The notes: generated by a model from the letters alone, not told the origin. A stretch of DNA of 64,000 bases from Hevea brasiliensis (GCF_030052815.1 NC_079496.1:2170001-2234000), one strand, 5' to 3'; shown: positions 1 to 13,201, counted from the stretch's first letter. Numbers and translations: made by a program.

Positions 1-367
1 TGCTAACATGTTCTTAGAGGTGCAGCTTTATCCAAGTGCAGCATAGAGATTTGGCTTAAAAGCAACCTCGTACACCAATCAAAAGTTTAAATAGGCAATA
101 TCTTTGTCGTATTAAATGCATGACTTTGTATCTCTTGCATTTCTTAGGTAGAACTCATGAAATTTTTTCTTAATTCAATGCCCACCGGGCTGCATAATGA
201 TGGACTCAATACTATAAGTCAAAATTTAGCCAATGACTTTGTCTCTAGCATATTCAGCATCAACAAAATTACAGTGCTTATTAATGATTGCACTTACTAA
301 TCAGGAGTACTAATCAGGAGTTGAATAAAAGCGAAGTAAACAAGCACTGCAAATTCCAATAGCTCAC

Positions 368-3300
368 CTCACCAATCTCAAGTTTCCCTCCAGGCTTTGA
401 TCTAATTCTACCCACCATTTGACTAAGCATTGCATCAAATTGTGGATCTCGTTCTTCAAGGACATCGTCATCATTAATTCTTGGAGTACCATCTTACCCA
501 GAGCATAAACGAAGCATCAATTTTGAAAAAATTTGAAGTTAGTAATCCCCTTCTTTATAAGAGTTGCATACACATATATTAGTCACATTAAAAAGAAAAA
601 CTAGAATTTATATTTACTTGCTCAACTTCTCACACAAGCACACAGTCATTTTTAATAGGGGAAATTACAAAAAAGTACCCCATGATTTCACCCATTTTTT
701 ACTTCAAGATCTGTGGTTCATTTTGTAACAAAATGGTACCCTGAGGTTTGCACTATTAGCAAAGGACGACTTTCCATTCTCTCTCCATTAAAAGATGCTG
801 ATGTGAAACAAAAAGATGCTGATGTGAAACAGAAAGATGCTGATGTGAAAAAAAAATCTGCTAACGTGAAATTAAAAAAAGAAAAGTGAAAATTATAAAA
901 ATGTATCATGTGATTTCGCTCATTTTCACTTTAAAGTCTGAGATTTACTTTGTGACAAAGTGGTACCTTGTGATAATGCTCTATCAGTAAACACAACATT
1001 TTGTCTCACGCTGTTAATTTTCGTTGATGTGGGATTGAAATAGTATTTTTAATTATTTTTAATAGAAAAAATAATTCACATACTGTTAAGATGCAAGAAA
1101 GAGATTTTATTCCCTTTAGGCATGGTAATTTCGTAAGTGAGGTATACTGATATTGAGTTTTGTATGAAAACTTTGACTTTCAGAATCACTATCAATAGAT
1201 TTTTAAACCTGAAGTTTGCACATTCACTTTTTAGAATCACTATCAAGGATAGCATAAACTCCTGGGTGAGTCATTTGATTAGTATTACTGAAAATTTGGA
1301 TAGGAGCAATAGTTTTGTTGTTAGAGCGGCTAGATTGAACCAGTGCTCTTGACTGGCTAGCTACCCGTTTCTCCCTTCTATGAAGTGACCGATACCTTTT
1401 TTCACAACTTCCATCAACACTGCCTTGAAGAGTTTGCAACTCAAGTAGCCCCTTGAACTCTATAGCACTTCTAGACACCGTGTCAAATTCTTCTAGCCTA
1501 GAAACTTAGGTATCATAAAATAATAGAACTGAAAAAATGAGCTTTTCAAAGAAAATATGTATAAACTTCTCCATTGTATTCCAAAAGTAAAAGTTCTCAA
1601 ATTCTGATTATTTTTAGAAGTTAAATAATTCACTGGTTTGCTAATGATGCAAACTTCATAGTACTATTTTATCACAAAATGAATCACATACCCTAAAGTG
1701 AAAATAAATAGAATCACAAAGTACTAATTTTTACTTTTTTTTTTAATTTCACATCAATATTTCTCTTTCACAACAGCACATTTTTGTTCCATATCAATAT
1801 CTTTTAACAGAGAGAAGACGAAAAGTCATTCTTTGCTAACAATGCGAAACTCAGGATACTACTTTGTCACAAAGTAAATCACAGACCATGAAGTGAAAAT
1901 GAGTGAAACCACATGATTTTTTTTTTTAGTAATTTCCCCTTTTTAATATGTACTAGGTTTTTTTTAGTAATTTTCCCTTTTTAATACGTACTTACCAACT
2001 CGACAGATATCAAAAGAACCATCAAAAGTGATGAACCGGGTCAAGGAGATAAAACATCAGGGTAATTATCACATATGATTACTCACAAAAGTCATTGAAT
2101 TTTAATTTCTTTTATAAAACTCACTGAACTTCAATTTGATTTCATAAAAGTCACTATAACCTAAAATTTAAAAGTTTTCAGTTTAACTTGCTGATCTATC
2201 AATTATTTTACAAAAAAAAATTACTTAACTAATGATTGTTGGTAGAGAAAAAATAGAGAAAGGGAAGAAATTTGACGGTAAGAGGGGCAGCTGAATGCAT
2301 TTTATGCATTCGATTTTCTTTTTTTTTTTTTTTTGCTAAGAAACTAATAAAATAAGATAATTTCATTTGTAAAATACTTAACCGGTCAACAGGTGAATCT
2401 AGAAACTTTTAATTTCCGGTCACAGTGATGTTTATGAAATCTTATTGAAGTTTAGTGAGTTTTATGAAAGAAATTAAAAGTTTGGTGACTTTTATGAAAA
2501 AAAGTTAAGCGACTGTGTGATATTTACCCTAAAACATCAGCAACATACCTGTAGCCATTCAGAAATGGGGGAATAGTCTGTTCTAATAAATCTCTCATTG
2601 TGAACATCACATTTACACATTTACATTTTCAAAAACAAATTATCCTCTGATCTCTGACAAGTAGAAGTAAGGATATGTGTTGACTTAAATCAAAATCGAC
2701 AAGATGGTTCAAGAAATAAACAGGAAAGAAAAGATAAAGAAAGACTGGTGCAAATGTTTCCAATCCTGTAGTGAAAAATATTTTATTTCTAACACCTTTA
2801 ATTTCAATCCAAGTGAAACATTGCAAACTGGTCTTTTCTCGCATATGTCCTTACTAATCCAATTCCTCTAGTAATTGCAGGGCATGAAAACGTTTGCTTG
2901 CAACGTAATTATAAATCAAACCACTTCAAATTCTGCTACACAAGCAACGAGAATAATAGAGGGGCCAAAATACAAGCTATAAGCACAAACCACTCCATCC
3001 ACATGAATGCCAATGCTAGAAATTTAATGTCTTTCCTTTAGTTTTCTCAGAAACCAAACAAACCCTTCGAATACTGACTTCAGAGGAAATCATATGCAAG
3101 TCGCTGTTTATGAAAATCATATGGACATGCAAAAATTTTAAAAATTAAAAAATAGAAATCACTTTTGCATTTGGGTTCCCCAAAAAAACCAAAGTAGCCG
3201 CAACTTCCAATTAATCAGCTTCTAAAGAATCCGATAAGTCTAATAAAAAGCAAGGACATAGATACTAACCAAAATCAAGAGGGTCCTGATTATTATATTG

Positions 3301-3432
3301 GGCGGTTCTCCTCGAGATCTCCGTCTTATCGGTGGTGGCCACGGGAGGCCTGCGTTCACTTACGCTCTTGGGAGTCGGAGATGGATCGGTGGCTCGGATT
3401 CTGCCAGATGCTCGACGAAATGCCTGGCCCAT
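368..3432 (-). CDS. Small conserved-looking plant protein, first two coding exons (gene continues off left edge)
   Basis: I do not recognise the family. Exon 1 runs from the ATG at 3432 down to 3270 (54 codons plus one base) and begins [14 protein letters not shown], a basic N-terminus. It ends at a GTTAGT donor. Exon 2 is 492-368, after an AAG acceptor; the phases match (G|AT makes Asp), and it ends at a perfect GAG|GTGAGC donor. The spliced frame stays open for 96 codons. Its acidic then basic stretch includes [17 protein letters not shown] and [18 protein letters not shown]. Composition, codon use and exact phase agreement across a 2.8-kb intron argue for a real gene. The C-terminal exon(s) must lie left of position 1 or be unrecognised in 1-360. 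The intron carries two MULE-type elements. Confidence 0.72.
658..1939. mobile_element. MULE-type foldback element with long inverted arms and an internal ORF (possible Pack-MULE)
   Basis: The element starts GGGGAAATTAC and ends GTAATTTCCCC. It is flanked by the perfect 9-bp direct repeat TTTTTAATA (649-657 and 1940-1948), the duplication size typical of Mutator-like elements. The inverted arms are long (roughly 658-1010 and 1620-1939). Each arm contains two head-to-tail, diverged copies of one module of about 110 bp, recognisable by phrases such as CATGATTTCACCCATTTT and TTTGTAACAAAATGGTACC. The centre (about 1010-1620) is unlike the arms and holds an 84-codon minus-strand frame at 1224-1478. 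No transposase is visible, so the element is non-autonomous. It lies in the intron of the left-edge gene. Confidence 0.82.
1224..1478 (-). other. Open frame inside the MULE, possibly a captured gene fragment
   Basis: This 84-codon minus-strand frame lies in the unique centre of the 658-1939 element. The frame is also open upstream of its first possible start, toward 1500. It encodes a basic, Ser/Arg-rich peptide (for example [20 protein letters not shown]). Its base composition is visibly less AT-rich than the arms. Plant MULEs often carry host gene fragments, so capture is one explanation; chance is the other. I recognise no family. Confidence 0.3.
2060..2528. mobile_element. MULE-type MITE, 469 bp, with terminal inverted repeats and 10-bp target-site duplication
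   Basis: The termini are GGGTAATTATCACA at 2060 and the inverted TGTGATATTTACCC ending at 2528. The inverted arms extend about 100 bp with mismatches (ACAAAAGTCATTGAATTT against AGTTTGGTGACTTTTATG). The flanks are the perfect direct repeat TAAAACATCA (2050-2059 and 2529-2538). A T-rich tract and no coding frame occupy the centre. It is the second MULE-like insertion in the same intron. Confidence 0.85.
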
Positions 3433-4614
3433 TCCTCTTATTTTACAGCTTCAATGTTTGGTAATAGAAGAAGCACTCACAAGAATGCTATCAGTAGATT
3501 ATTGGTTTAAGATAGTTTTTGCAAAGAAAATGTACGGATAATTTCACTCTCTGTAGTTTTGGCTTGAGAGTCGAGTAGAAGAAGAAGAAGATGATGACGA
3601 CGATGATGGTTGTGTGTACGGCTACATGGAATGGGATGTGGAGAACACACGATGGTTTTGGAAACCTTTTGGACAAAAGGGCATGGAATTAGCCACCACG
3701 TGGCTCTCTTCCGGGCAGGCCGCGTGGGCCTATTTCCTGCTGCTCCTTTTCTGAGGAATTAGTTGGTTTTAAAATTATTTTTTATTTAAAATTGTTTTTT
3801 TTTTTTTTATAAAAAAGCTCTTCTTTAAATTTCAATCTCAATTACAAATAAAATTTTTTCTTTTTTATTATTATTAAATTAAAATAATAATTTTAAAAAT
3901 TAATAAAAAAATAATAGATAAACTAATAATTAGGGAAATTATTAAGGTTCAAACCTCAATCACTATATTTAAAAAATTTCAGTGAGGATGCAACCAATAA
4001 CAGGAAATAACAGCAAAAATGCAGACATTTCAGTTCACCATAAATGACTTCAAATCAAAACCAACACAAAAAGGAAAATCACAGGTATTATTCAGATTCG
4101 TGGACTTGGCTTCTATGAACCAGCTGAATGCCCCCAGAATCTTTATCAACATCAACAATCTCCTAAATTTAGCAGGAGCTACTGCAACCTTTCACTGTCA
4201 AATTTCAACTTACTATTCAACAACAACGTGAAAGTATGAAAATCCAGGACAAGGAGAGACAGAAATAATGAATTATTTATTCTGTCCAATCATGTTGAAC
4301 AAAAAATATTTAACTGGCAAGCAACTACTCCCTCCATCTTCTCTAAATGATGTTGAGTACCTCGGATGGCGCTTTGCCTAATATAGACAGCCTCATGAAG
4401 TTAGCAGGTGAGGCCATGTATGCGGCAGCAGTCGGAAGCTAAAAAAGAAAGGATTGCTATACTATTCATGTTACAGACACTTCAGCAGCAAAGACTTGCT
4501 CATTCTTCCAGAGCTGATTACCATATAAAAGGCACTGAAAGCCCTGTTCTTATTTTACAAGTTGGTAAATCAGCATCCAACCAATGTTGGATCCTAAAAT
4601 TAGGACCCCCCAAA

Positions 4615-7600
4615 CTAAACATGAAGCTCATTGAACATGTCACTACTACTCGTACATACACCATTTGCTCTTTCGTCTCCTTTGAAATCCATTACATCAG
4701 CTCCGAAGTTTTCAGTAACTCTCACCTTACTGCGAGCACGTCGTGAAGGCCTTGATATTGAGTTCTCTATTGAAAAATCATCCCTCCTCCGCTTCGGCTT
4801 TATGCTTAAAAATCCACAAGCAAGAGCTTCCAATGCTTTGGTGGTCAGTGGTCGGTTTCTTGTGCTTTGTCTACGAGAATTGATGCCAGAAGGTTGCTCA
4901 GAAGTAGAATCACATACTGATGTGGAAGTTTTCAGCACAACAGAATCCTCTGCCTGTGCACTTGCTTGATTATGCTGTCTTTCTATCATTTCCATCATTA
5001 AAGGTTCAGTCTCCGCATCTTGCGGGATGGGTATGTTCAGGTCAATCAATGTCCGAGACTGAGATTTCTCATTAGGATGTCCAGCAAAAGGTGAGTTGCT
5101 ACTTAGATTGCATTCATCTGCAATATTAGGGCTGCCCCTGGATGAAGAACTGGTGGATGACAACTTTGCCTGATGTGAATCCTGATGAGAGAGAATATTC
5201 TCTCGCGAGTCCAGATTTCCTGAAGTACAACCAACTTCATCTTGTTCTAAGCTGGGATCAACTGAGACATTGACTGTACCACAGCTTGTCGCTGTGCGCT
5301 CACATGCAGTTAATCTTCGCCGTCGTTTTGCAACAGGGGCTAAAACATTCCTATCTGCAGGTTTTGTTCTCTTTATTGCATGACCCTTGATATGCTTACT
5401 TGGTTGCATGTCACCATACTTGCTAGCGTTCTGATCCTTAGGGATTTTGACTGGAACCTTGGTGAAACCTGAATCAATTATAGGGGAACACTGAATTAAA
5501 GCATTGTTTTCAAAATTTTCCCTGCCAGATGAATCTCCCTTGTCAACATTGATCTTTGCAGATTTTGAAATATCAGTCTTATTATGATCAGAACACAAGT
5601 TATCAGAAGAATCAGATTCATTTATTGAATCCTCAAAAGAATCTTCATCACTTTCTTCAGAATCATTTCTGAAGGTGGAAATGTTTATCATTTCAACTGG
5701 TAAGCTTCTCAATTCTCTGACTTTGGTTGTTTCCCCATTAGCCAGACTTGTATCAACAACAGTGAATTTCATGACTTCTGCACTGCAGCTAGGAGTTCGC
5801 GGCTTGAGATAACAATGCCGTTGCTGATCAGGAAAATCTTGTTGGTCCAGAATTTTATCATTGGTCCACCCATTTTCTTCCTTGTCACCATAGCCTTTGT
5901 CTGTTTCAACATCAAGCTCAAGAAGAGCTGGATCTGAAGCAACTTTATTCAGGACATCAGTAACAGAATCAAAATAGTGGTTTCCTTTCACTAGTTTCCT
6001 TCTTGAAAATTTCTTGATGCCAGGGATTAGAAAGACCAGATAATGCCTGGAAGCAGCAGCAAAACCATGATCATTGGGCTGCTCAGAATGCCACCCTCTT
6101 GCAAGTAAACGAGGCCAAACAGCCTCCCAGAAAAGATCATTTGATCGGGCTTTGCTTAATCGATAACCTCCAGTTAGGAAGTTAACAATTTCCAAGGGTG
6201 TAAGGGTGGAGCAAGCTTTGCCAACTGGTATTTCTGGACGAACAGAAGCACCTTGATTTGACTTAAGAGGCTCCATCACTATGCCTGTCAGGTCTTGCTT
6301 CCCTTTGCCAATTCCCACAGCCTCAACAAAGGTGTTCAATCCAACTGTAGCTTTTAAGGTTGATACATATTCTTCTAGCAAAATTTTCCCCTCTCCAAAT
6401 GTCTTAGAAACCTACCAACAGATCACATTGATAATTAAATGAAAGGACATAATCATGAGCTCATTATAAAAAGGATAACTTAACTTGGAGCAATGGCAGG
6501 CACAATCTCTAAATTTCATTTTATTTTAGACAAAAGAGAACCACTTTAGAACAAATTATGAAGAATCACAATTTGCAACAACTTCGAGTTACAACAGCAA
6601 AATGAAAATTTCAGTGGCTGCAATTTGTATTATAAAGAAAACACCTAATGAATCTAAGACAAGCTTATAAGCAAAGCAACCATGAAAAGAGAACCAACAT
6701 GACGCCTCCCTACATAGTTTTCAAAACCAATCAAAGGGATAAAAATTGTTTAAAAAAATAAAAGCAAATCTTTCTCAATTTCAAAAGAGAGATTGATTAG
6801 TTCAGTGGAAGAACTTGTCATTCTATATTTGAAACAGAGAATCCCATTTCCATTTACTCATTCCACAATCCTTTTTTTTTATCCAAGAATACCAGGACTT
6901 CTTCTCTCAAAATTAGAAAAGTGTACTTTCGAATCTTGAGATTTGACAGGTCAATCACTTCATCTAGAGAGGCATTTCTATCAAAGAACCATAAAAGGGC
7001 ATAGTTCCAAGAGAAAAAAATAAATATATTCCTAAAATCAATTAGTTCAGCATATATTTCCTGAATCTATTGATTTGTGTGTGCACGTATACTTATATGC
7101 ATGACTACCCATGTGTTTTATACTAAACCATTTCATTCTCATTTGGTGATCACTGCTTCAAAATTTGCACAACATGCAGGAATACTTCATAAAGTACCTC
7201 AATTAAAGTATTTTTGCATTCCTCTGAGACATTTAAAAACAAACGAGATAGCAATTCTTGTTGAGTGGATCCTGTAAAAATCCTTTGTCCAAATATGCAT
7301 TTTCTACTTCTTATTTTCCGGCATTCTGACCATCTATTGTATCTTTCAGACCTATAAAACTTCCCATAATAAAATGAAAGTATATCGCCCATCTTTTTGC
7401 TCTCAACAAATTTCTTTACTTGAACAAGATTCTTTCCAAATATATATAAACCAAGAAGGAAACTGGCCTCCTCAAAATCATTCCATGCAACACCCAAAGA
7501 ACCAGGAACCATAAGGTAGCCTTTGCCTCCATGCTGCTGATGCATTTGAATCTTTTTTTCTTCTTGCATACCTAACTTTGCAGGTTCTCTGTCTTCTACT

Positions 7601-9385
7601 ACCCCATTGAGTGTAATGTCCATAGGCTCAATCTTAACTTGTAACTCACCTCCTGGAAAAATCTGCATCTCTGTAATGCTTTCATGTTTTATGGATTCGT
7701 TTCTACTTGACAAGCCATTCAAATCACCTGGAAATTCTTGGTGTTCATGTTTCATGTTCTTGACTTCCTCCTTGATCCACATTAGTGATATGGGTAATCC
7801 CACTAAAAAATCATGGGAAGTACCACGGAAGATTGTTGGATCATTTGTCATCTGTGTGACCAAGAGGTAGGCAGATTGTGTCATAAGAGATGGAATCTCA
7901 ACCTGGTATTGATCACCTATGCGAGGAAGCAGCTCAGGATCTCTGAAGGCATCACTTATGCCAAGAGCCTCTGGACAAAGTGATTGCTCAGAAGACTCAT
8001 CTTCAATGCAACTCCAATCATGATTCACTTGAACAAGATCCATCTGCAAAGGAGTTCAAATAAACCAAGATGATTAATTTCATTGCAGAGATAACAGAAC
8101 ATACAAAAGTTTTACTAGCATTTTTACCTAAGGATAGATTTAGCATGGGCTAACAAAATTTATCAACATTAAATAACTTCTTTTTTCTTCTGTTCTTTAA
8201 AATTATACAATATGGCGCTTAAATATATAAAATCAGGGTTTCTAAACTGAGATACAAGTGAAGAGAACCACAATGAAAACAAAAGAACAATCTCAAATTC
8301 ACAAAAATTTCTATTCTGGTTGGACAAAAATTCCATCTTTCTGCTAATATTAAATATTTTTTTTAACCTTCCAACAATATTTTTTTAAAAAAATAATAAA
8401 TTTTTTCTATATAATCCATATGGAACCTATAATTACTGGTATTAAATTAAAGTAGAAATTAAGATGTCAACGTTCAGAAATTCCAGGTAAAAGGCCTACC
8501 AAAGTTCATTATAACTTACCAGGTAAAAATTATTATAACTTAAAGTCTGCATAATTCCATAATAATTTAAAAAAAAAATAAATAAAAATCTAGAAGCACT
8601 TGATCAATGAGACATTTTAACTTCGTACTCAGAATAGAGTAAAGCTAACCAAAATATTTGTTATATATGTAAAAAAGGAATGGAACTCATCAACGAAAGA
8701 GATCACAGCCAATGAATTTTAAGAAACCAGATGTTAAGATTCAATTTGAATTAGTATCTAAAAAAAAAAAAAAATCAATTTTTATGTATTTAATTATAAA
8801 AAATTTTCAAAAATAATTAGCAGAACCAAACAGTAGTTTAAAAATTAAAATTAAAAAAAAAAATCAAATAAGCAAAATCGACATGCTAAAAAATATCATA
8901 TACATATATAAGCAAATATTTTTATTCAGAAAGAAACGAATCACCGACTCCCCACAAGCAAAAAGAGTACTAAACTTAGCTATGGAAACTCAGGTAAGCA
9001 AGAAACCAACCCCAGATCCATTCTCGAACCCAAAACGAACATCGAAACAATAAAAACCCGAACCTTTCATCGACCCATTAAGCACATTTATATTCTAAAC
9101 CAATCCGAACCAAACAAGAACATTCAAAGGTAGAGATAAAACAAAATAAATAAGAAAAAAAAAAGCGCAGCAAAACCAAAGAGTACGAGAAACTACGGTT
9201 ACTCATAGCTGAGAATTCCAAAATGATCCAAAGAAATTCTACTTTTTTACACTGCCAGAAACCGTTAACCCACAAAGAGTAAACAGCATTAAATCCTAAT
9301 AACAAACACAGAGAAAGACAAATAAAATAATAATAATAATTACTAAAAAGAAAGAAAGAAAGAAAATTACTACATATACCTCCAT
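4615..9385 (-). CDS. ELM2/SANT-domain nuclear protein, HDAC-complex SANT1-4 type
   Basis: This is a spliced minus-strand gene. Coding exons are 9385-9380 (ATG GAG, then a GTATATG donor), 8043-7198 and 6411-4615. All junctions are GT-AG and in phase, giving about 882 residues. If the first mini-exon is not used, translation can start at the ATG at 8043, which follows a TTTGCAG acceptor. An ELM2-like segment (DPELLPRIGDQYQVEIPSL) lies near residues 35-55. A SANT-like domain (NDFEEASFLLGLYIFGKN onward) lies near 180-240. A long acidic and serine-rich tail follows. A basic KRRRR cluster and other Arg/Lys clusters probably act as nuclear signals. LIDLNIPIP near residue 738 fits the DLNxxP repressor motif. 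Arabidopsis proteins of this architecture associate with the histone deacetylase HDA6, so transcriptional repression is the likely role, by inference. Confidence 0.88.
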
Positions 9386-9700
9386 TGATAAAACCAAAAA
9401 CCCGTCAAAACCCAAGTGCCGAGAGCCAACCTGAGGAAATGGGTATGCTTGGTTACGCACCGATTGACAAGTTATAGATTAGAAATAAACAAAACGAGAC
9501 CTTTTATACGCACAGTTAAGCGAGAGAATCACACATACACGCACACCAAAAAGAAAAAACTAAATAAATATACATACACAAAAACACAGGCAGTGGGAGA
9601 GAGAACATACAAGGAAGACGAATACCTGTATCAGGAGAGCTGGGCTTTCATGGCTGCAAAGATTCAATTTTCGTGAAGATTTTCGAATAATATTTTATAC
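9380..9700 (-). promoter_or_regulatory. Promoter and 5' leader of the SANT gene, with a 6-codon uORF
   Basis: On the minus strand a TATA-like GTATAAAATA (plus coordinates 9691-9700) precedes a short leader exon ending at 9626 with donor CAG|GTATTC. A second leader exon starts after TTTCCTCAG at 9430 and ends in ATGGAG|GTATATG at 9380. The first leader exon contains a tiny upstream frame at 9651-9631 (ATG AAA GCC CAG CTC TCC TGA). The exons are inferred from splice signals, without transcript support. Confidence 0.5.
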
Positions 9701-12700
9701 GAGAGGGAGCAAAGTCCTTTCTCTCTTCGCTAGACTAGGAGCTCCTTTTAGAGAGAGAGAAATATTATACGAGTGCGAGAGAGAGAAAGAGAGGGTGTCT
9801 GGTCCGTTTACAAGGACGAAAACGATATATCTCTACGCGCCTTCATTATGCGTGATTTACAACTCCTAGAGTACTTGACACCTGGCTTTTTAATTAAGAT
9901 TCTCCGTTGTGAGTCGATAATCGGTGTTAAATTACCTACTGTAGTCTGTTTGTTCCACCAATTGCAACACGCCAGTTGGATATGGTAAAACTGTTTTGGT
10001 ACGAATACTATAAATTCAACCTAACATGAAAAATAAATTTCAAATCATAAAATTAAATATTTATATATAAATTTATAATTTTATTATAAATATTTAATTT
10101 AATAATTATAAAATTTATTTTTATATAAAATCAAGCAGGTCAATATCGAGTATGAATTATTAATTTAAGTTTTACTTTTAATTTTAATTATTTTTAATTC
10201 AATTCAAATTAATTTAATTTTAAAATTTTCTTTTAATTGTTGACCATTCAATGTGAGATCAATATACGAGCACAAGTGCACAACAGCTGAATTTTCAATA
10301 CAACTGGTTGATGATGTGAGTTGCACAGACATAAAAGCAGGAGCATTGCAGCGTAATATTACCTATGGCCAATATGGTTGCTAGGTAGATAATTGCTGGG
10401 GGCGTGTCACTTGCGGTACACGAGAGTAAGAATAAAGATGGCTTTTTGAATGGATTTGTTTGTTGAAATGACAAAAGTGCCCTGGACGGATTTGTTTCTA
10501 TTATGTTATATTAAAAATAAAAAATAAAAGGCCTTTTTTTATTAAAATTAATTATTTTATGTTTGACATAATGGATATAAAAAGCTTCCAAATTCTTATT
10601 CGGTAAAATTTTATTCCACGTGGCACGGGAAGATGTTGGGGTTCAAAGTGTCAAGCGTCCAGGCTCGGGCTATCGCAAGCCAGATGGTAGTTACTTGTGC
10701 ACCCAACTTTGGTTTATAATCTTAAATGTCTTCTCTATTAATTAATTAATTAAAATTCTAATATAAATTCAATTTCATTTAAAATCAAATTTACTGATTC
10801 TTAAATTAAATATTTATAACAAATTTATATATAATTAATTAAATTATATATATAATACCACAACACCTTAATCTCAAATTAATTAAATCTGCTATATAAA
10901 AAAATAATTAAGAGAGTATTTTTTTTAATTTATAAATTAATTAAATCAATTTATAAGGTTTAAAAATAAATTTATTTATAATATTTTTTAAATTTATAAA
11001 TTGAGCTTATAAAAAAAAATTAGATTTAATGCTTATAAATTATATGATTATAAGTTAATTTGATCAAATATTTTATCATATTATCCTTTTTTAATTTTTA
11101 AAATTTTATTATATATTTTATTTAATAATTTTAACGATAAATATACTTATAAGCTATTTTTTACTAAATGTGTTAACTACTTATTTCACTTATGAATATT
11201 TTAACTAAACACATATTCAACTCAATTTAACTAAACATTTATCCCAGAAATTTATTGGAATCGGTTATATAGATTCTCTTTCTCCACTCTAAACGATTTT
11301 GGATTAAATACTCGAAAATATATAACTCCGCCTAAGTAGTTTGTGCTTAGCCGATTCTAAGCCTGGATAAGGAAGAAGGATTATGGTAGGTGACAAAGCG
11401 TAAAAATTTCATCACATCTCATAATATGGATTCTTATGATTTTAACTAATCACATAAGAAAAAAAAAATCTTATTATCAATATATTTACATAATAATAAT
11501 TGTAAATTTAAAAGTACCTAATTTTAACTAATAACTCTAATTTAGTATGTTATATTTTTTATAAATAAAATATATTATAATCGTGTTAATTACTTTCAAT
11601 ATTTAGCACGTTATAAGCAATTTTCTTTATGACATTAAAATATTATTAAATAAGTTGCATATCTTAATGGTGACGAGTAAAACTAAAGCGAAATAAATAA
11701 TTTAAGTGTTTTTAGTTTATATATATTATTAAAATAATAATTATGTAATTTAAAATTTAATAATCTTTTTTAAAAATATTGATGGCAATGAAAAGTCAGT
11801 TGTTTGAATTTTGTATTGAGATTATTAATTGGAAAAAAAAAAAATTGGAAGCAAAGGATTGTGTGTTTCCAACTGAAGATGGTTTATTATTTTTTAATTA
11901 TTCAAAACCAGTGCTGTGTCCCTTCATAACAAAACTGTAGTCAATACTCCAAGAGAAACCTTTGTTTGCTAATTTATAGATTGGGTTTCAAAATTCTTAG
12001 AAAGGAATGAAAAAAAAAAATTCATATTTTATTATACAAAATATTTCCCATTTCTTTTTACAAAAGAAATATTTTCTTTAATAAGAAAAAAGGAGACTTA
12101 AAATTTGGTCAAAGTTTCAAAATTACTTTTTTAAGTATTGAGTTTTAGATATTTTTAAAAATATATATATTTTTAAAAATATTAAAATATGTTAAAATTA
12201 ATTTTAATGATTTTTTATTAATATATTCAAAAATAGTATAAATTTAAATTAAAGCATGTTATATTTTAACAATTAAATAAAATAAATATTTTAGTGACGT
12301 ATACAGTAAAGAAAGCAATCGCAATCATTATATGAAAAGGTACATAATCCAATATCATGTTTAACTTTTTTTTTTAAATTAAAAAAAAAAAGAAAAATTA
12401 AAGAATGAGATAAGAGGACATTCAATGCTGCCTAGATAATACCAAAATGGTAAAACTTTATTCTAAATTTGATTGTTATTACGTTTCACTCCTTCTATCC
12501 CTTTTGTTGCATTTGAAGTGCTAATAATTCTACTTTTTAAAATTAATATTATATATTTTAAAAATCACTTGAAATGAGACAGAATGAATATCTTGTAAAA
12601 TAATATAAATAAAATGTATAAGGATATTAAAAATAAATAATATAATCAAATAAAGCTCTTTTGCGAGTATCATCTATTTGATAAAGCAGCTAACTACCAG

Positions 12701-13194
12701 CTAGGATTTAGCAACGCGTCATTCTTGGCCAGGAAATAGCCATCATTCAAAACTACACGTCGTCCATCAACTGAGATCCTACACAATAAGAACGCCGTTG
12801 TTTTTGTAAGAAAAAGTTGCCTTCAATGTTACGGCCTAGACCAGGAACACACACCAAGTAGTCCAGTAGATGCTGAGCCTGCACTTCTTTTTTCAAAGAA
12901 GCCCATCAACGATAAATTTGAAAGTCACACTACACTTCCACAAATAGCCCATTTGCGTTTCTATCTCAACAACCAACATGTTTGATGATATGCCACACTG
13001 AAGACAAGAGAAGACAAGAGACTTGCAATTTGGATGAAGAGAAAGAAATGAAAACACCATGCCCCCATTTTAGGACCCCATGAATGGTGAGTGTGCACTT
13101 AATTAATTTACCAATCAATTAGGATCCATTCCACAAAGATCTCATCCATGCTCTTTACATGGCAGATAACCATCTTCACACAGTCCTTAGAAGC
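9701..13194. other. Intergenic, AT-rich; no gene seen apart from a LINE scrap
   Basis: I see no supportable coding frame. GA-rich repeats at 9750-9795 face the SANT promoter. Long A/T-only stretches fill 10000-10250, 10730-11200 and 12000-12650. The only recognisable repeat is the inverted RTE fragment near 11210-11340. The last 400 bases are more balanced in composition and form the upstream region of the BAHD gene. Confidence 0.6.
11210..11340 (-). mobile_element. RTE-type LINE 3'-end fragment, inverted
   Basis: The stretch GGTTATATAGATTCTCTTTC followed by TCCACTCTAAACGATTTTGG is the reverse complement of 22361-22405, in the 3' end of the RTE element near 22.4 kb. The CTCAA-type run just before it matches, inverted, the TTGAG-type tail of that element. 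It is therefore a 5'-truncated copy lying on the minus strand. Confidence 0.7.
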
Positions 13195-13201
13195 TATAAA
13201 A
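13195..13201 (+). promoter_or_regulatory. TATA box of the BAHD gene
   Basis: TATAAAA lies 83 bases upstream of the ATG at 13278, a normal distance for a plant promoter with a leader of about 50 bases. The leader is CA-rich, and no upstream ATG was seen between the box and the start codon apart from the ATG directly adjoining the box. Confidence 0.6.

Noticed and set aside
1..360. C-terminal exon of the left-edge gene
   Set aside because: A short reading (YEVAFKPNLYAALG then stop) near 75-30 minus is open, but there is no strong acceptor and no way to confirm it.
3298..3541. Plus-strand frames of 69-70 codons
   Set aside because: They are shadows of the minus-strand first exon at 3270-3432, which has splice signals in phase and a matching second exon.
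9416..9988. Plus-strand frames beside the SANT promoter
   Set aside because: They lie in the leader exons and promoter of the minus-strand gene and are low-complexity (GA and CA runs).
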